From NCBI GenBank assembly GCA_947589575.1, contig CANQBM010000001.1, positions 1-64,000 of the forward strand: a stretch of DNA of 64,000 bases, written 5' to 3'. The stretch comes from an uncultured Clostridia bacterium. Lineage in GTDB: Bacteria > Bacillota > Clostridia > Oscillospirales > Acutalibacteraceae. A program made the translations under genes and the position numbers. A model generated the notes under the pieces. The model was given only the letters and a program-made list of their open reading frames with translations, was not told where the DNA came from and did not search any database. This document shows positions 1-8,872 of the stretch, one piece after another (the first letter of the stretch is position 1; each line of letters opens with the position of its first letter).

Positions 1-1
1 T

Positions 2-77
2 GCGGATGTAGCTCACCCGGTAGAGCGCAACCTTGCCAAGGTTGAGGTAGCGAGTTCGAGCCTCGTCATCCGCTCCA
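2..77 (+). tRNA. tRNA-Gly (anticodon GCC)
   Basis: The acceptor stem GCGGATG pairs with CATCCGC and is followed by a T discriminator and an encoded CCA. The anticodon loop CTTGCCAAG gives anticodon GCC, which reads GGC and GGU glycine codons. The D-arm and the TTCGAGC T-arm are intact. An intrinsic terminator follows almost at once, so this is the last or only gene of its transcript; whatever lies upstream is outside the window. Confidence 0.95.
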
Positions 78-81
78 AAAT

Positions 82-120
82 AATACCGCATAAGGATTGT
101 CCCTATGCGGTATTTTCTTT
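82..120 (+). terminator. Intrinsic terminator after tRNA-Gly
   Basis: The stem AATACCGCATA / TATGCGGTATT (11 bp) has a loop of about 11 nt and runs into TTTTCTTT. It lies directly behind the tRNA. Confidence 0.85.
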
Positions 121-212
121 ACTATAAGTTCATATATTAATTATATAGTTGATATATAATATGATTTATGATAAAATAAGCAATAAATCCCAACGTAAAG
201 TGAGATGACGCC

Positions 213-1802
213 GTGAGAAAGTACAATTATTTTGACGATGAGCCGGAAGAAATAACACCTAAAAAGAATATTATACAAAAAATTGATTTTCGTTCATTCG
301 TTCAAAAGGCAAAATACTTGTTCCAACAGCTTTCGGGCGGTGAGATCCTCAACGATATTAAAGAACTTGATAAACTCCCGAACCTTAAAAGGCTGTCGCT
401 TAAACTCGGTGCTTTTATATTGTTTATAGTCGTTGTTATCATGTTTATTTTTATTTTCAGCCATACAATCAGCTCTCAAAATAAAAAAAGCGAACAGTTT
501 TATACAGACGCCGGAAAGGTGTGCACCGATTATATAACCAACTACGGCTCTGTTAAATGGGAGAGCATGCCTGCCGACACTTACGGAAAAGATACGGCAA
601 GGCTCACAGGTCTATGCTATGCAAGGCAGATGGATTTTAACCACGACGGCCGCGACGAATTAATGCTGGTTTATAACAATAAAAATGTCTACACGCTTGA
701 AGTGTGGAGCTATATCAAAAAAGAATTTACCAAAGTATACAGCGAAGAGGCCAACTCTACTCAGGATACAAAGGACGGCAGCTGGATAGGTTTATACCAC
801 AAAAATAATAAATATTACGTCTGTAAATCCGAAAAAAATGAGCCTGATAAGGTCAGCCTTTATACATTAAAGGGAAACAAATTCAGCAAAACCTCAACCT
901 GCGACTACGATTATAAAAATAATATTTATTCAGTTAAAGGTAAAATCAACGCACAGGATTTTGAGACGATTAAGTTTTCCGTTATCAAAACCTCGCGAGC
1001 CGAAGCAATAACGGAAATTGTTACCGCTAATATTGACAGCTTTGCAACAGTGTCCGTTGTAAAAATTGAAAGCCAAAAAACGCCCGAAAAGCTCAAGGCT
1101 GAGGCTTATTATCAGGTGATTGAAAACAGAAACGAACAATACGGCAAGGCAAAGCTTAAAACGGAAAACGGAAAATCATATATCGACGGAGTCGCAATTG
1201 TAAAACTGATTGATTTTAACAACGACGGCAACGACGAGCTGTTTATCACCTACAGAAAACAGGTTAAGCAAAGTGCCACAAACTACTATACAGGCGAATA
1301 TATTGTTATTGAGGAGCCAACATATTGTATGGAGGTTTACAGCTGGAACGGTTTTGTTGCAAAAAAAATATTCAGCAGAGACTCGATTTCAAACAAGATG
1401 TCGGATAAAGAAACAAATTACGTAATGCTTCAGAAATCAAATAATACCGTTGACATTTGCACGAACTCATATTCATATGAAAGCGAATACACGTATACAG
1501 CCGCGTCAAGAATTTACAGAATAAATAAAAACGATGAATTTGAGTCAATATTTAATGTAAGACTTGAATCCGAATACGGTTATATGCAGTATTATGTTGA
1601 CAACGAATACACCTATAAATCCGAGTTTGAAGAAAAGGCGTACAGAGTGCCGATGTTCCTCAACGACGACGGAAAATATGATGAGGAAAAATATACGGTT
1701 GTTTACCTTTCGGGCGATAAGAGCGATAAGTTCAATACGGTCATAAATGACACGGTTAAAACAATAGAGTCCCTTAACAAAAATTATATTGCGGAAGAAT
1801 AA
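213..1802 (+). CDS. Membrane-anchored VCBS/FG-GAP-like protein
   Basis: Protein of 529 residues with an unknown specific role. It has a cytoplasmic, charged N-terminus of about 64 residues, one hydrophobic segment at about residues 65-84, and a large outward-facing domain. The domain contains two EF-hand-like loops, DFNHDGRDEL and DFNNDGNDEL, each followed by a beta strand. This is the calcium-loop pattern of VCBS/FG-GAP repeats. The chosen start is GTG; no in-frame ATG lies nearby and the ribosome site is weak. Its own terminator follows, so it appears monocistronic. Membrane topology and calcium binding are inferred from motif resemblance only. Confidence 0.75.
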   Translation: MRKYNYFDDEPEEITPKKNIIQKIDFRSFVQKAKYLFQQLSGGEILNDIKELDKLPNLKRLSLKLGAFILFIVVVIMFIFIFSHTISSQNKKSEQFYTDAGKVCTDYITNYGSVKWESMPADTYGKDTARLTGLCYARQMDFNHDGRDELMLVYNNKNVYTLEVWSYIKKEFTKVYSEEANSTQDTKDGSWIGLYHKNNKYYVCKSEKNEPDKVSLYTLKGNKFSKTSTCDYDYKNNIYSVKGKINAQDFETIKFSVIKTSRAEAITEIVTANIDSFATVSVVKIESQKTPEKLKAEAYYQVIENRNEQYGKAKLKTENGKSYIDGVAIVKLIDFNNDGNDELFITYRKQVKQSATNYYTGEYIVIEEPTYCMEVYSWNGFVAKKIFSRDSISNKMSDKETNYVMLQKSNNTVDICTNSYSYESEYTYTAASRIYRINKNDEFESIFNVRLESEYGYMQYYVDNEYTYKSEFEEKAYRVPMFLNDDGKYDEEKYTVVYLSGDKSDKFNTVINDTVKTIESLNKNYIAEE

Positions 1803-1803
1803 C

Positions 1804-1840
1804 AAAAAACGTACCTGCTATTTGAACAGGTACGTTTTTT
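1804..1840 (+). terminator. Intrinsic terminator
   Basis: The stem AAAAAACGTACCTG / CAGGTACGTTTTTT has a loop of about 9 nt and A- and T-rich arms, so it could work in both directions. It directly follows the VCBS-like gene. Confidence 0.9.
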
Positions 1841-1976
1841 ATTTAATAAACAATTGCCGGAGCCCGCAAATAAAAACTGCAAGAAATTAAGAATGATGGT
1901 ATCGGGGTCAAAGTAAGTGTTTTATCCACAGACTCCAGCAATGCAAGAGGAGCAATATTCAATAACGGGCTTATAA

Positions 1977-4361
1977 TTATTTGGCAACCGGGAATTTTGC
2001 CCTTGCCTTGAAAAGATCGCCGTCAATAGTTATTTCAAGGTCGCCGTTCTGTACTCTGCAAAGCTCCTTGGCGATTGAAAGTCCGAGTCCGTTGCCGTCC
2101 TGATTACGCGACTTATCCCCGCGTACAAACCGTTGTGTAAGCTCATCGGGCGAAATATCGAGCGGCTGGGCGGAAACATTCTTAATTTCAAATACTCCCA
2201 TACCGTTTTCCTCGTAAACATTTACATATACACGCGACGCTTTCGCGCTGTACTTTCTAGCATTTGAAAGCAGATTTTCAATAACTCTGAAAGACTTTGG
2301 TCCGTCGGCAGAAATGGCAGGAGCGCTGCCGTTTTCCTTGATAATCAAATCAAGCCCCGCTTTTTCAAAATCCTCCTGCGCGTCAACTACCGCTTGCAGA
2401 GAAAGCTCATAAAGATTAAGCCTTGTAAGATTTACCGTAATATTACCGCTTGTTACCTTCGACGCCTCAATCAAATCGTCAATAAGTCTTTTGAGCTTAG
2501 CGCCCTTATCATTGAGCACTTTAATATATTCCTGCGCCTTTTCATCTTCTATACCGCATTTTGAAAGCAGGTCTACATAATTGATAATAGAGGTCAGCGG
2601 TGTTTTTAAATCGTGTGATACGTTTGTAATAAGCTCTGTTCTTAATCTCTCGTCCTTAACGGCTTTAGCTACAGCGCTTTGAAGCTGCGCGTTAGTATAT
2701 TTCATACCCTCCGCAAGCGCCTTGAGCGACTGTGGAAGAGTGTCAACGTCAATTGCTATATCCTCGTGATTTGAAACTGCGCAGATAATCATATCAAGCT
2801 TTTTGATATAGCTTAAAAATTTAATTAACAGATAAATATTTGCTCCTAAATCCGCGAAAGCGAGCAAGACACCGAGCAAAGCCAAATAATCCGTAAAAAG
2901 CCATATAATGATCATAACCGCAATTAAATTACAGAGAACATAAAGTACAACAATCAGTATGACATTTCTTTTAAATTTTTTAGGTGAATAGGAAAGAACC
3001 GAGAATACTTCTTTAATTGATTTTCTGATTTTATTTATTAATTTCACCGTTGTTTTAAAGACGCCTTTTAAAATAATAAACAGCAGTCTTAGTATGTAAT
3101 ATGTTAAGAAATTCTTATAGATTTTCCTGTCTGACATTATATTTCTTGCAACAGATGCCGAAAATTCAAGGACAAGAAGCCACATCAGCGCCGCATAGAT
3201 AATCATCACCCAGACAGACAGTACGGATATTTGCAAAGATTCGACTATACCGACAACAATAAAGTATGTAGCCAAAAATCCCAATCCGATTAAAGCGCCC
3301 AAATGAATTTCAAACGGCACATAGTCAATAAAGGCTAGTTTGGCAGGAGCATTTTCATCTCTCTTTCCCGCGACAAGCAGATACCTGATACCTGCCGTAA
3401 ATGATATAATCAGCATCAGTACTGCAAATATGATATACATAATAAAATTGTCATAGCATTTTACAGCGGTATTATGAAAATCTTTTAGTCCGACAAAGTA
3501 ATCATATGTATCAATATACTCTAAAATATTAAAACGGTTTCCTGTGTTCTCAGGGAAATCAAAATAAATATATACATCTGTTTTTTTAGCATAATCGTTT
3601 GACAGATAACTGGTTATACTGTCAAGCCAGTTATTATTTATGCCCTTTGCCTTAGCCTTTCCGTCTTTATAGATAAAATAAATATCGGAATTATAAAGCT
3701 CCTTTTCATTAAAGCTGTCAAGGTTTGACCATTCGCTGCCGTTGTATACGGCACGGCATCGCACACTTTTAATTTTGTAAATATATTCTTCTCCGTAATG
3801 ATAAATATCTTGAATACTATAAATATCTTGAATACTATTATCTATAAAAATGCTATAAAGTTCATTAATTATTTTATTTACTGTCTCCTCATCGCCCGGC
3901 ATACTTTCACCGTTAATATCATAAATTTCATATCCTGTAACGCAAAAATCTTCGGAACTATCCGGAGTTTTGACGCTTATATTGTAGCTGTCTTCGGGAA
4001 GATCGTTGTAATCAAACTCGTCTTCGTGATTATAGTATTTTTTATAGTCCGCAATATACTGTTTACTTATTTTATCGACAACGCTTTCTCTCTGCTCCTC
4101 CAAAGATTTCTTTTTATTATTCAAAGCGCTGTCTTTGTATGCGTTTCTCGCCGTTTCACTGACAATTCCGCCGAAATAATCCGAAAACACATATGTATCG
4201 GTAAAGCTTTCGGGTTTTTCCCCGTTACCGTAAAAGAAAGTAAAGATACTTACCGTCACCAGACCTGTTGAAACCATAAATGTTATGAACGCGAGAATTA
4301 TACATATTGCCTTTTTCAGAGCGGAATATTTAAACCTTTTCGCACTTGTATCCAAGACCAT
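1977..4361 (-). CDS. Sensor histidine kinase, large polytopic type
   Basis: A 794-residue membrane kinase, partner of the OmpR-type regulator just upstream. One N-terminal helix (about 17-40) is followed by an extracellular sensor of some 260 residues. Several more membrane helices lie between about 305 and 510. The H-box reads NVSHDLKTPLTS, with the phospho-accepting histidine at residue 583. The N-box is NLLSNARKYS and the G-box is DGNGLGLS. The usual DxG of the ATP lid is replaced by a KNVS-type sequence, seen in some clostridial kinases. The ATG overlaps the regulator by 32 nt and has the ribosome site AAGGTGG inside that gene, so the two are translationally coupled. The stimulus is unknown. 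Confidence 0.9.
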   Translation of the reverse strand: MVLDTSAKRFKYSALKKAICIILAFITFMVSTGLVTVSIFTFFYGNGEKPESFTDTYVFSDYFGGIVSETARNAYKDSALNNKKKSLEEQRESVVDKISKQYIADYKKYYNHEDEFDYNDLPEDSYNISVKTPDSSEDFCVTGYEIYDINGESMPGDEETVNKIINELYSIFIDNSIQDIYSIQDIYHYGEEYIYKIKSVRCRAVYNGSEWSNLDSFNEKELYNSDIYFIYKDGKAKAKGINNNWLDSITSYLSNDYAKKTDVYIYFDFPENTGNRFNILEYIDTYDYFVGLKDFHNTAVKCYDNFIMYIIFAVLMLIISFTAGIRYLLVAGKRDENAPAKLAFIDYVPFEIHLGALIGLGFLATYFIVVGIVESLQISVLSVWVMIIYAALMWLLVLEFSASVARNIMSDRKIYKNFLTYYILRLLFIILKGVFKTTVKLINKIRKSIKEVFSVLSYSPKKFKRNVILIVVLYVLCNLIAVMIIIWLFTDYLALLGVLLAFADLGANIYLLIKFLSYIKKLDMIICAVSNHEDIAIDVDTLPQSLKALAEGMKYTNAQLQSAVAKAVKDERLRTELITNVSHDLKTPLTSIINYVDLLSKCGIEDEKAQEYIKVLNDKGAKLKRLIDDLIEASKVTSGNITVNLTRLNLYELSLQAVVDAQEDFEKAGLDLIIKENGSAPAISADGPKSFRVIENLLSNARKYSAKASRVYVNVYEENGMGVFEIKNVSAQPLDISPDELTQRFVRGDKSRNQDGNGLGLSIAKELCRVQNGDLEITIDGDLFKARAKFPVAK

Positions 4362-5034
4362 ACACCACCTTCAGGTATTTCGGATCTTTTGGGTTGATTT
4401 CAATTTTTTCACGGAGATTGCGGATATGTACGGTTACTGTTTTTTCGCTTGTATATGATGGCTCGTTCCATACCGCCTCATAAATCTGAGAAGATGAAAA
4501 AACTCTGCCCGTATTACTCATAAGATAATTAAGTATCTTATATTCTATAGGTGTCAGCTTGACCTCTTCACCGTCAACCGTCACCTTTTTTGTATCTGTA
4601 TCAAGAACAATACCGCCTGTAACGAGCTGGCTGGGTTTAATTTCCATACTTCCGAGCGTGACGTAACGCCTTATCTGTGACTTTACGCGCGCTACAAGCT
4701 CAAGAGGATTAAACGGTTTAGTGACATAATCGTCAGCCCCGAAACCGAGACCCGTTATCTTATCCGTGCCCTCGCTCTTTGCAGAAAGAAGAATTATCGG
4801 AAAATTATATTTCTCTCTGATTTTAAGAGTGGTTTTAAGTCCGTCAAGCTGAGGCATCATAATATCAAGCACCACGCAGTGAATCTCATTATCACGAATA
4901 CGCTCAAGCGCCTCAATGCCGTTTGCCGCCGTAAGTACATTGTATCCCTCGTTATCAAGGTAAATACGCAGTGATTCCAATATAGCGTCGTCATCATCAC
5001 AAACCAAAACCGTTTTAATTTTTTCTCCGTTCAT
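4330..5034 (-). CDS. OmpR/PhoB-family response regulator
   Basis: DNA-binding response regulator of 234 residues. The receiver domain carries the acidic pocket DDDD at 13-16, the phospho-acceptor D57 in VVLDIMMP and K106 in VTKPF. The C-terminal winged helix contains the family motif TVTVHIRNLREKIE. Upstream in-frame codons would add 16 residues. The start used here is preferred because AAGGGA lies at the right distance and the receiver fold begins immediately (KTVLVCDDD). It is the first gene of a two-gene operon with the kinase. Confidence 0.93.
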   Translation of the reverse strand: MNGEKIKTVLVCDDDDAILESLRIYLDNEGYNVLTAANGIEALERIRDNEIHCVVLDIMMPQLDGLKTTLKIREKYNFPIILLSAKSEGTDKITGLGFGADDYVTKPFNPLELVARVKSQIRRYVTLGSMEIKPSQLVTGGIVLDTDTKKVTVDGEEVKLTPIEYKILNYLMSNTGRVFSSSQIYEAVWNEPSYTSEKTVTVHIRNLREKIEINPKDPKYLKVVYGLGYKCEKV

Positions 5035-5071
5035 TTTAATCAATCCCTTATCCGTTATGCATATTAAACCA

Positions 5072-5114
5072 TACCACTTCAAATATAGGTCAAAGAAAAA
5101 GTAAAGAAGTGGTA
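5072..5114. promoter_or_regulatory. Inverted repeat upstream of the two-component operon
   Basis: Perfect 9-bp arms, TACCACTTC and GAAGTGGTA, are separated by 25 nt just upstream of the response regulator. It could be an operator for the regulator itself; no footprint evidence exists here. Confidence 0.4.
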
Positions 5115-5128
5115 AAAATAAAGCGTAA

Positions 5129-5148
5129 GGGCGAATAAAAATCCGCCC
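5129..5148 (-). terminator. Probable terminator after the uracil-DNA glycosylase gene
   Basis: On the minus strand GGGCGGAT-TTTT-ATTCGCCC forms an 8-bp stem (one G-T pair) followed by a mixed T-rich tail. It separates the glycosylase from the two-component operon. Confidence 0.5.
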
Positions 5149-5162
5149 ATAATGTATTTAAC

Positions 5163-5726
5163 CTATATTTCTATGCCGAGCTCCTGAATTTTGTCCCTGA
5201 CTTTAAGCCAGTCAGCAAAAGCAAGCTCCTTGTTATTAGGATTTCTCAGAATAGCGGCAGGGTGGTACGTACCCATAAACAGTGTGCCGTTTTTTTCAAT
5301 AAACTCACCGTGCTGTTTTGTTACCCTGAAATCCTTGTCAATAAGCCTTTGTGCTGAAATCCTGCCAACACAAATTACTATTTTCGGCTTGATTATTTTA
5401 AACTGCTCTCTCAGCCATTTTATACACGTCTCCTGCTCCTCCGGCTTTGGATCGCGGTTTTTCGGCGGACGGCATTTAACCATATTTGCTATATAAACAT
5501 TTTTATTCCTTGAAAGATCAATACTGTCAAGAAATTTATCAAGAAGCTGTCCCGACCTGCCTACAAAAGGCTGTCCCTGCAAATCCTCGTTTTCTCCCGG
5601 TCCTTCACCTATCAGCATAATATCGGCGTCTTTTTTTCCAACGCCGAAAACAAGGTTTGTCCGGCCCTTGCAAAGCTCGCAGGCAGTACAGCTTTTACAT
5701 TTTATTTCAAGCTCGTTCAATGTCAT
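5163..5726 (-). CDS. Uracil-DNA glycosylase, family 4 (Fe-S type)
   Basis: Removes uracil from DNA as the first step of base-excision repair. N-terminal cysteines (C10, C13, C16, C19) together with the pair in VKCRPPKNRDP...C supply the ligands expected for the [4Fe-4S] cluster of this family. The active-site motif GEGPGENEDLQGQPFVGRSG and the C-terminal GTYHPAAILRNP motif are intact. The length of 187 residues is usual. The region has GTG-ATG-AAA-ATG starts; the innermost ATG is chosen because AGGTG lies 6 nt before it, and ATG at 5732 is equally possible. It appears to be its own transcription unit. Confidence 0.93.
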   Translation of the reverse strand: MTLNELEIKCKSCTACELCKGRTNLVFGVGKKDADIMLIGEGPGENEDLQGQPFVGRSGQLLDKFLDSIDLSRNKNVYIANMVKCRPPKNRDPKPEEQETCIKWLREQFKIIKPKIVICVGRISAQRLIDKDFRVTKQHGEFIEKNGTLFMGTYHPAAILRNPNNKELAFADWLKVRDKIQELGIEI

Positions 5727-5760
5727 TTTCATCACCTATGCCATTATATCAAATTTAGTG

Positions 5761-5789
5761 TTGAAAAACAATGTGAATAGGTATAAAAT
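5761..5789 (+). promoter_or_regulatory. Promoter of pduL
   Basis: TTGAAA and TAAAAT are separated by 17 bp, 46 bp upstream of the start codon. This matches a sigma-A type promoter. Confidence 0.65.
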
Positions 5790-5835
5790 ATTTATTAATA
5801 TTCATTATAATATTTTTTTACTAAGGAGATAAATT

Positions 5836-6414
5836 ATGGAAAATCAGGTATTAGTGGAAATTTCTGCAAGGCATGTACACGTTTCACAGCAGGACCTTGA
5901 AACATTATTCGGAAAGGGATATGAGCTCACCGTAAAAAAGGAGCTTTCACAACCCGGTCAGTTTGCCTGTGAGGAACGTGTTAAGGTAATCGGAACCAAG
6001 GGAGAGTTCCCCGCCGTTTCAATCTTAGGTCCGTGCAGAAAGGATACGCAGGTAGAGCTTTCGCTTACGGACGCCCGTTCAATCGGTGTATCGGCTCCCG
6101 TAAGAGAAAGCGGAGATATTGAGGACTCAGGCGTGTGCAAACTCGTAGGCCCGGCAGGAGAGGTTGAGCTTGCAAAGGGTGTTATCGCCGCGAAAAGACA
6201 TATCCACGCCACAACCGCCGACGCTGAAAAAATGGGGCTTGTAAACGGCGAAATCGTATCTGTCGAAATTCCGACGTCAAACGGAAGAAACCTCACTTTC
6301 GGCGATGTTGTCGTAAGGGTTTCAGACTCATACGCGCTTGCAATGCACATTGACACCGACGAGGCAAATGCTGCCGGAATGGCACCTAACACAATAGGCA
6401 AAATCATAAAATAG
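5836..6414 (+). CDS. pduL: Phosphate acyltransferase, PduL type
   Basis: Transfers an acyl group between coenzyme A and phosphate (acyl-CoA + Pi to acyl-phosphate + CoA). The 192-residue protein carries two histidine motifs of the PduL zinc sites, ARHVHVS near residue 13 and RHIHATTADA near 121. No microcompartment shell or diol-dehydratase genes lie nearby, and the N-terminus shows no obvious encapsulation extension. It therefore probably acts as a soluble phosphotransacetylase feeding acetate/ATP formation, not in a metabolosome; that role is inferred. TAAGGAG precedes the ATG, and a terminator follows. Confidence 0.92.
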   Translation: MENQVLVEISARHVHVSQQDLETLFGKGYELTVKKELSQPGQFACEERVKVIGTKGEFPAVSILGPCRKDTQVELSLTDARSIGVSAPVRESGDIEDSGVCKLVGPAGEVELAKGVIAAKRHIHATTADAEKMGLVNGEIVSVEIPTSNGRNLTFGDVVVRVSDSYALAMHIDTDEANAAGMAPNTIGKIIK

Positions 6415-6478
6415 TTATACATAAAATAAAAAAGGAGCTGTTTTTAAATAATCCTGATAAGAAAGCAATTATGAAAAA

Positions 6479-6522
6479 ATACGGTGCAGAGCCGAAAATG
6501 GCGCTGCGCCGTATCTTTTTTT
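6479..6522 (+). terminator. Intrinsic terminator downstream of pduL
   Basis: The stem ATACGGTGCAG / CTGCGCCGTAT (11 bp with one G-T pair) has a 14-nt loop and is followed by CTTTTTTT. Confidence 0.8.
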
Positions 6523-6687
6523 GCTCGTATTTTATCGGCAGGTACGGGGACTTTGAGAGCCTTGCAGCGGTACAAAATCCATGCCGCTATTCTTACGACG
6601 GGAAAAAGCGTCCAAGTTTTACGCTTGAACGCCGTGATTTTATGCCTTATGCAGTTTGCAACTCCTCGATGACGGGAATTTACATCC
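6523..6687. other. Short stretch with no confident gene
   Basis: Two overlapping forward reading frames stay open here (beginning 6471 and 6484), but both run through the pduL terminator hairpin and neither has a recognisable motif. It may be a relic or a short repeat. It is not annotated as coding. Confidence 0.4.
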
Positions 6688-7101
6688 TCAAATAAAGTAA
6701 GAAACGGTAAGTAATATTACACCAAGAATTAATGAGCCAACACCACAGATTAAAGGCATAAGTATATTCCGCCTGCTGTTGATGATTGCCTTATCCGGCT
6801 TATCTTCATACACCCTCAATTCAACAATATCGTTTACTTTGTATGTCGAGTCAGGGGTAGGGGCTGAAATTCTGTGTTCCGTTTTATATGTATTGCCTTT
6901 ATATTGATATTCAATGATCGGCGTATGCGTAAATCCTTTATATTCGCCAACCCTCGGACCGAGATGTTTTAATACTTCTATGATTTTTCCCTGAACCAAT
7001 GAGTATTTTTTCGTGTTTTCTCTGATATAAACTATCAATAAACAAATTCCCAAAAGGATAATCGCTATACCCATAATCAATAAATGGTTTTTCCAATTCA
7101 T
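6688..7101 (-). CDS. DUF3592 membrane protein
   Basis: A 137-residue protein with a membrane helix at about 7-29, a soluble beta-rich middle and a second helix near 110-135. The middle contains EYQYKGNTYK and a YKVNDIVELRVYEDKPDKA segment typical of DUF3592, whose members have no established function. The start is the ATG behind GAGGGG; a longer reading upstream would overlap the neighbouring gene. It lies 26 nt downstream of the zinc-ribbon gene and is probably co-transcribed with it. Confidence 0.8.
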   Translation of the reverse strand: MNWKNHLLIMGIAIILLGICLLIVYIRENTKKYSLVQGKIIEVLKHLGPRVGEYKGFTHTPIIEYQYKGNTYKTEHRISAPTPDSTYKVNDIVELRVYEDKPDKAIINSRRNILMPLICGVGSLILGVILLTVSYFI

Positions 7102-7127
7102 AATATCCCCTCTCTTATGTAACACCT

Positions 7128-7445
7128 CTAATCCAAAATCTTTTGACAATTAGGACAATATCTTTTTTTCTTTACCTCATAGGTTTTTTCATAACTTCCA
7201 GTAGTTGCTCCAGGAAGATGTCTAAAACCCACATAAGTACATTCTTTGATCCATTCAAGCTTTTCGCCACAAACAGGGCATTCTTTTTGCTTAAATCTAC
7301 GGATAAAATCTTTTACTTCTGGAACGCCTAATGTCCATCGCCATTGCTTTTTGTCACTTAATTTATCATATTCTTTTTGAGTATATCCTAATTTTTCGTT
7401 GATTTCTTGCTCTTGTTCTTCGGTATATACGAAAAACTTTTTCAT
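7128..7445 (-). CDS. Zinc-ribbon hypothetical protein
   Basis: A 105-residue protein of unknown function. Two CxxC knuckles, CPVCG in the middle and CPNCQ near the C-terminus, could bind one zinc ion. The rest is charged and helical. It is probably in one transcript with the DUF3592 gene that follows. No family can be named with confidence. Confidence 0.7.
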   Translation of the reverse strand: MKKFFVYTEEQEQEINEKLGYTQKEYDKLSDKKQWRWTLGVPEVKDFIRRFKQKECPVCGEKLEWIKECTYVGFRHLPGATTGSYEKTYEVKKKRYCPNCQKILD

Positions 7446-7599
7446 AAATCCACCTCTTTACCAACTTTCGGATGTTCACCTTCTAAAATTTTATTATACA
7501 CCCGAATTGTGAAGAAATCTACCGCAAGCAGCGATTTTCACGGCAAGAATACCACCTTCGACTATATTGCCGACTTTATGACTTCTTAAACACCTGCTG
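7446..7599. other. Non-coding or relic stretch
   Basis: A forward frame is open over 7407-7589 but overlaps the real minus-strand gene and has no ribosome site. Its last part could be a decayed gene end. Nothing else is seen before the terminator at 7600. Confidence 0.35.
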
Positions 7600-7631
7600 A
7601 AAAAGAAAAGCCGCCGTCGATTGACAGCGGC
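7600..7631 (-). terminator. Intrinsic terminator after the PAS gene
   Basis: On the minus strand GCCGCTGTC-AATC-GACGGCGGC is followed by TTTTCTTTTTC. It lies about 95 nt past the stop of the PAS-domain gene. Confidence 0.8.
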
Positions 7632-7726
7632 AACTTTCTTCGGAGTATTCATTGATTATGGCAATTGCTTTCAAATTAATGCCCTATGTGGCGTTATCCT
7701 TTAAAGCCCCTTTTATTCTGTTCATT

Positions 7727-8872
7727 TTAGTTATCGTAGGCTTTTGTTACATTTTTTAGACTGCAAAGCATTGTTCTCGTGCCGTCGTCCTGATTAACAA
7801 TTTTTCTTCTGTCCTCAACGACTACAAACTTTCCTCTGCCGGTGCGGATTGAATATCTGATAACAATTTCTTTTCTGCCTTCATTAATCTGCTTTTTGAT
7901 ATTTGCAACAACATACTTTACCTCACGCTCCGACATAAAATCCGAAAGCCTGCCCCCGTGTTCATCAAAAAGCGCCGAGCGCGGCTGGCCTAAAAAATTA
8001 ATGAAATCCTCGCTTACAATTTGGAGTGTAAGCGGATTTTCCGTATCGGTAGAGAATACGGCGTTAGGTAAATTTTTAAACACCTTCAGCAAATTATCAT
8101 ACATTTTATCCGACTTTTCCTCAGCCTCTTTGACCTTTGTTATATCAGTCAGCATCGCGAGAAAAACGGGGCTGTCATTGTCATCGTATTCCTGAATTGA
8201 GGCATTTACCTTGCACCATTTATATTCATCCTTATGTACAATTGTGCGAAACTCAATGTCCATAGGCTCGTCGGTTGCCATTGTCCTTCCTATTGCCTGA
8301 AAAACAAGGCTCCTGTCCTCAGGATGAATAAGCTCGTCAAGACGGTAGTCCTGCTTCATATACCTGTTTTTTGACGTTCCGAAAAGACGGCATCCCCCTT
8401 CATTCATATAATTAACAACAATGTGCATATCATCCGTAACCTTAAAAAGACAAACTCCGCCTGTTACAAGGTCTATGAGATAATTCATTTCACTTGCTTT
8501 TTTTCTGAGCTCCTCCTGCTTTTGCTGGGATTTTGAAACATCGGCAAGAGTAAGACGGCATAAAGTCGAATTTTCAAAATTCTGCCCCGTGCAGTGTATA
8601 AGTATGTCGTTGCTGTTTTTATCTGTAAACTCAGCGTTAAAATATACATAAGGCGAGTTTTTTTTACACAGCGCCTTCATAATTTCCTCACGGTAAACCG
8701 GCTTGATAATATCGTGCAAATACAGTTTACCCTGCTTTATTTTAGAAGGATGAACTCCGGTAAAATCAGAAAAATGCTTATCGGAGTCCACGACCTTTAA
8801 ATTGTCCGACTTATCGACAACAAGATTCATAAATTCAACGTCGTACAAATCCTCTTCAAGAACTTCCGCCAT
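7727..8872 (-). CDS. Triple-PAS domain protein without output domain
   Basis: A 381-residue soluble protein built of three successive PAS folds (about 5-110, 130-255 and 265-380). The second ends in a PAC-type FLAMLTDITKVKEAEE linker. There is no kinase, GGDEF, EAL, HD, phosphatase or DNA-binding domain, and no membrane helix. It may be a ligand or redox sensor that acts on a separate partner. The start at 8872 is preferred over one 19 codons upstream because GGGGTGAAGCG lies directly before it. It stands alone, divergent from purL. Confidence 0.8.
   Translation of the reverse strand: MAEVLEEDLYDVEFMNLVVDKSDNLKVVDSDKHFSDFTGVHPSKIKQGKLYLHDIIKPVYREEIMKALCKKNSPYVYFNAEFTDKNSNDILIHCTGQNFENSTLCRLTLADVSKSQQKQEELRKKASEMNYLIDLVTGGVCLFKVTDDMHIVVNYMNEGGCRLFGTSKNRYMKQDYRLDELIHPEDRSLVFQAIGRTMATDEPMDIEFRTIVHKDEYKWCKVNASIQEYDDNDSPVFLAMLTDITKVKEAEEKSDKMYDNLLKVFKNLPNAVFSTDTENPLTLQIVSEDFINFLGQPRSALFDEHGGRLSDFMSEREVKYVVANIKKQINEGRKEIVIRYSIRTGRGKFVVVEDRRKIVNQDDGTRTMLCSLKNVTKAYDN

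Noticed and set aside
1922-1930. Canonical DnaA box TTATCCACA
   Set aside because: A single isolated copy between convergent genes; one 9-mer is expected by chance in AT-rich DNA and it lacks a cluster.
3798-4271. Long plus-strand frame inside the kinase gene
   Set aside because: Antisense to a well-supported sensor kinase, with no start signal; its length reflects low GC and codon bias of the real gene.
6471-6695. Candidate 74-residue gene
   Set aside because: It runs through a clear intrinsic terminator, a second frame is open over the same bases, and there is no recognisable domain; kept only as a low-interest observation.
7407-7589. Forward frame of 60 codons
   Set aside because: Overlaps the zinc-ribbon gene on the other strand and has no ribosome site.
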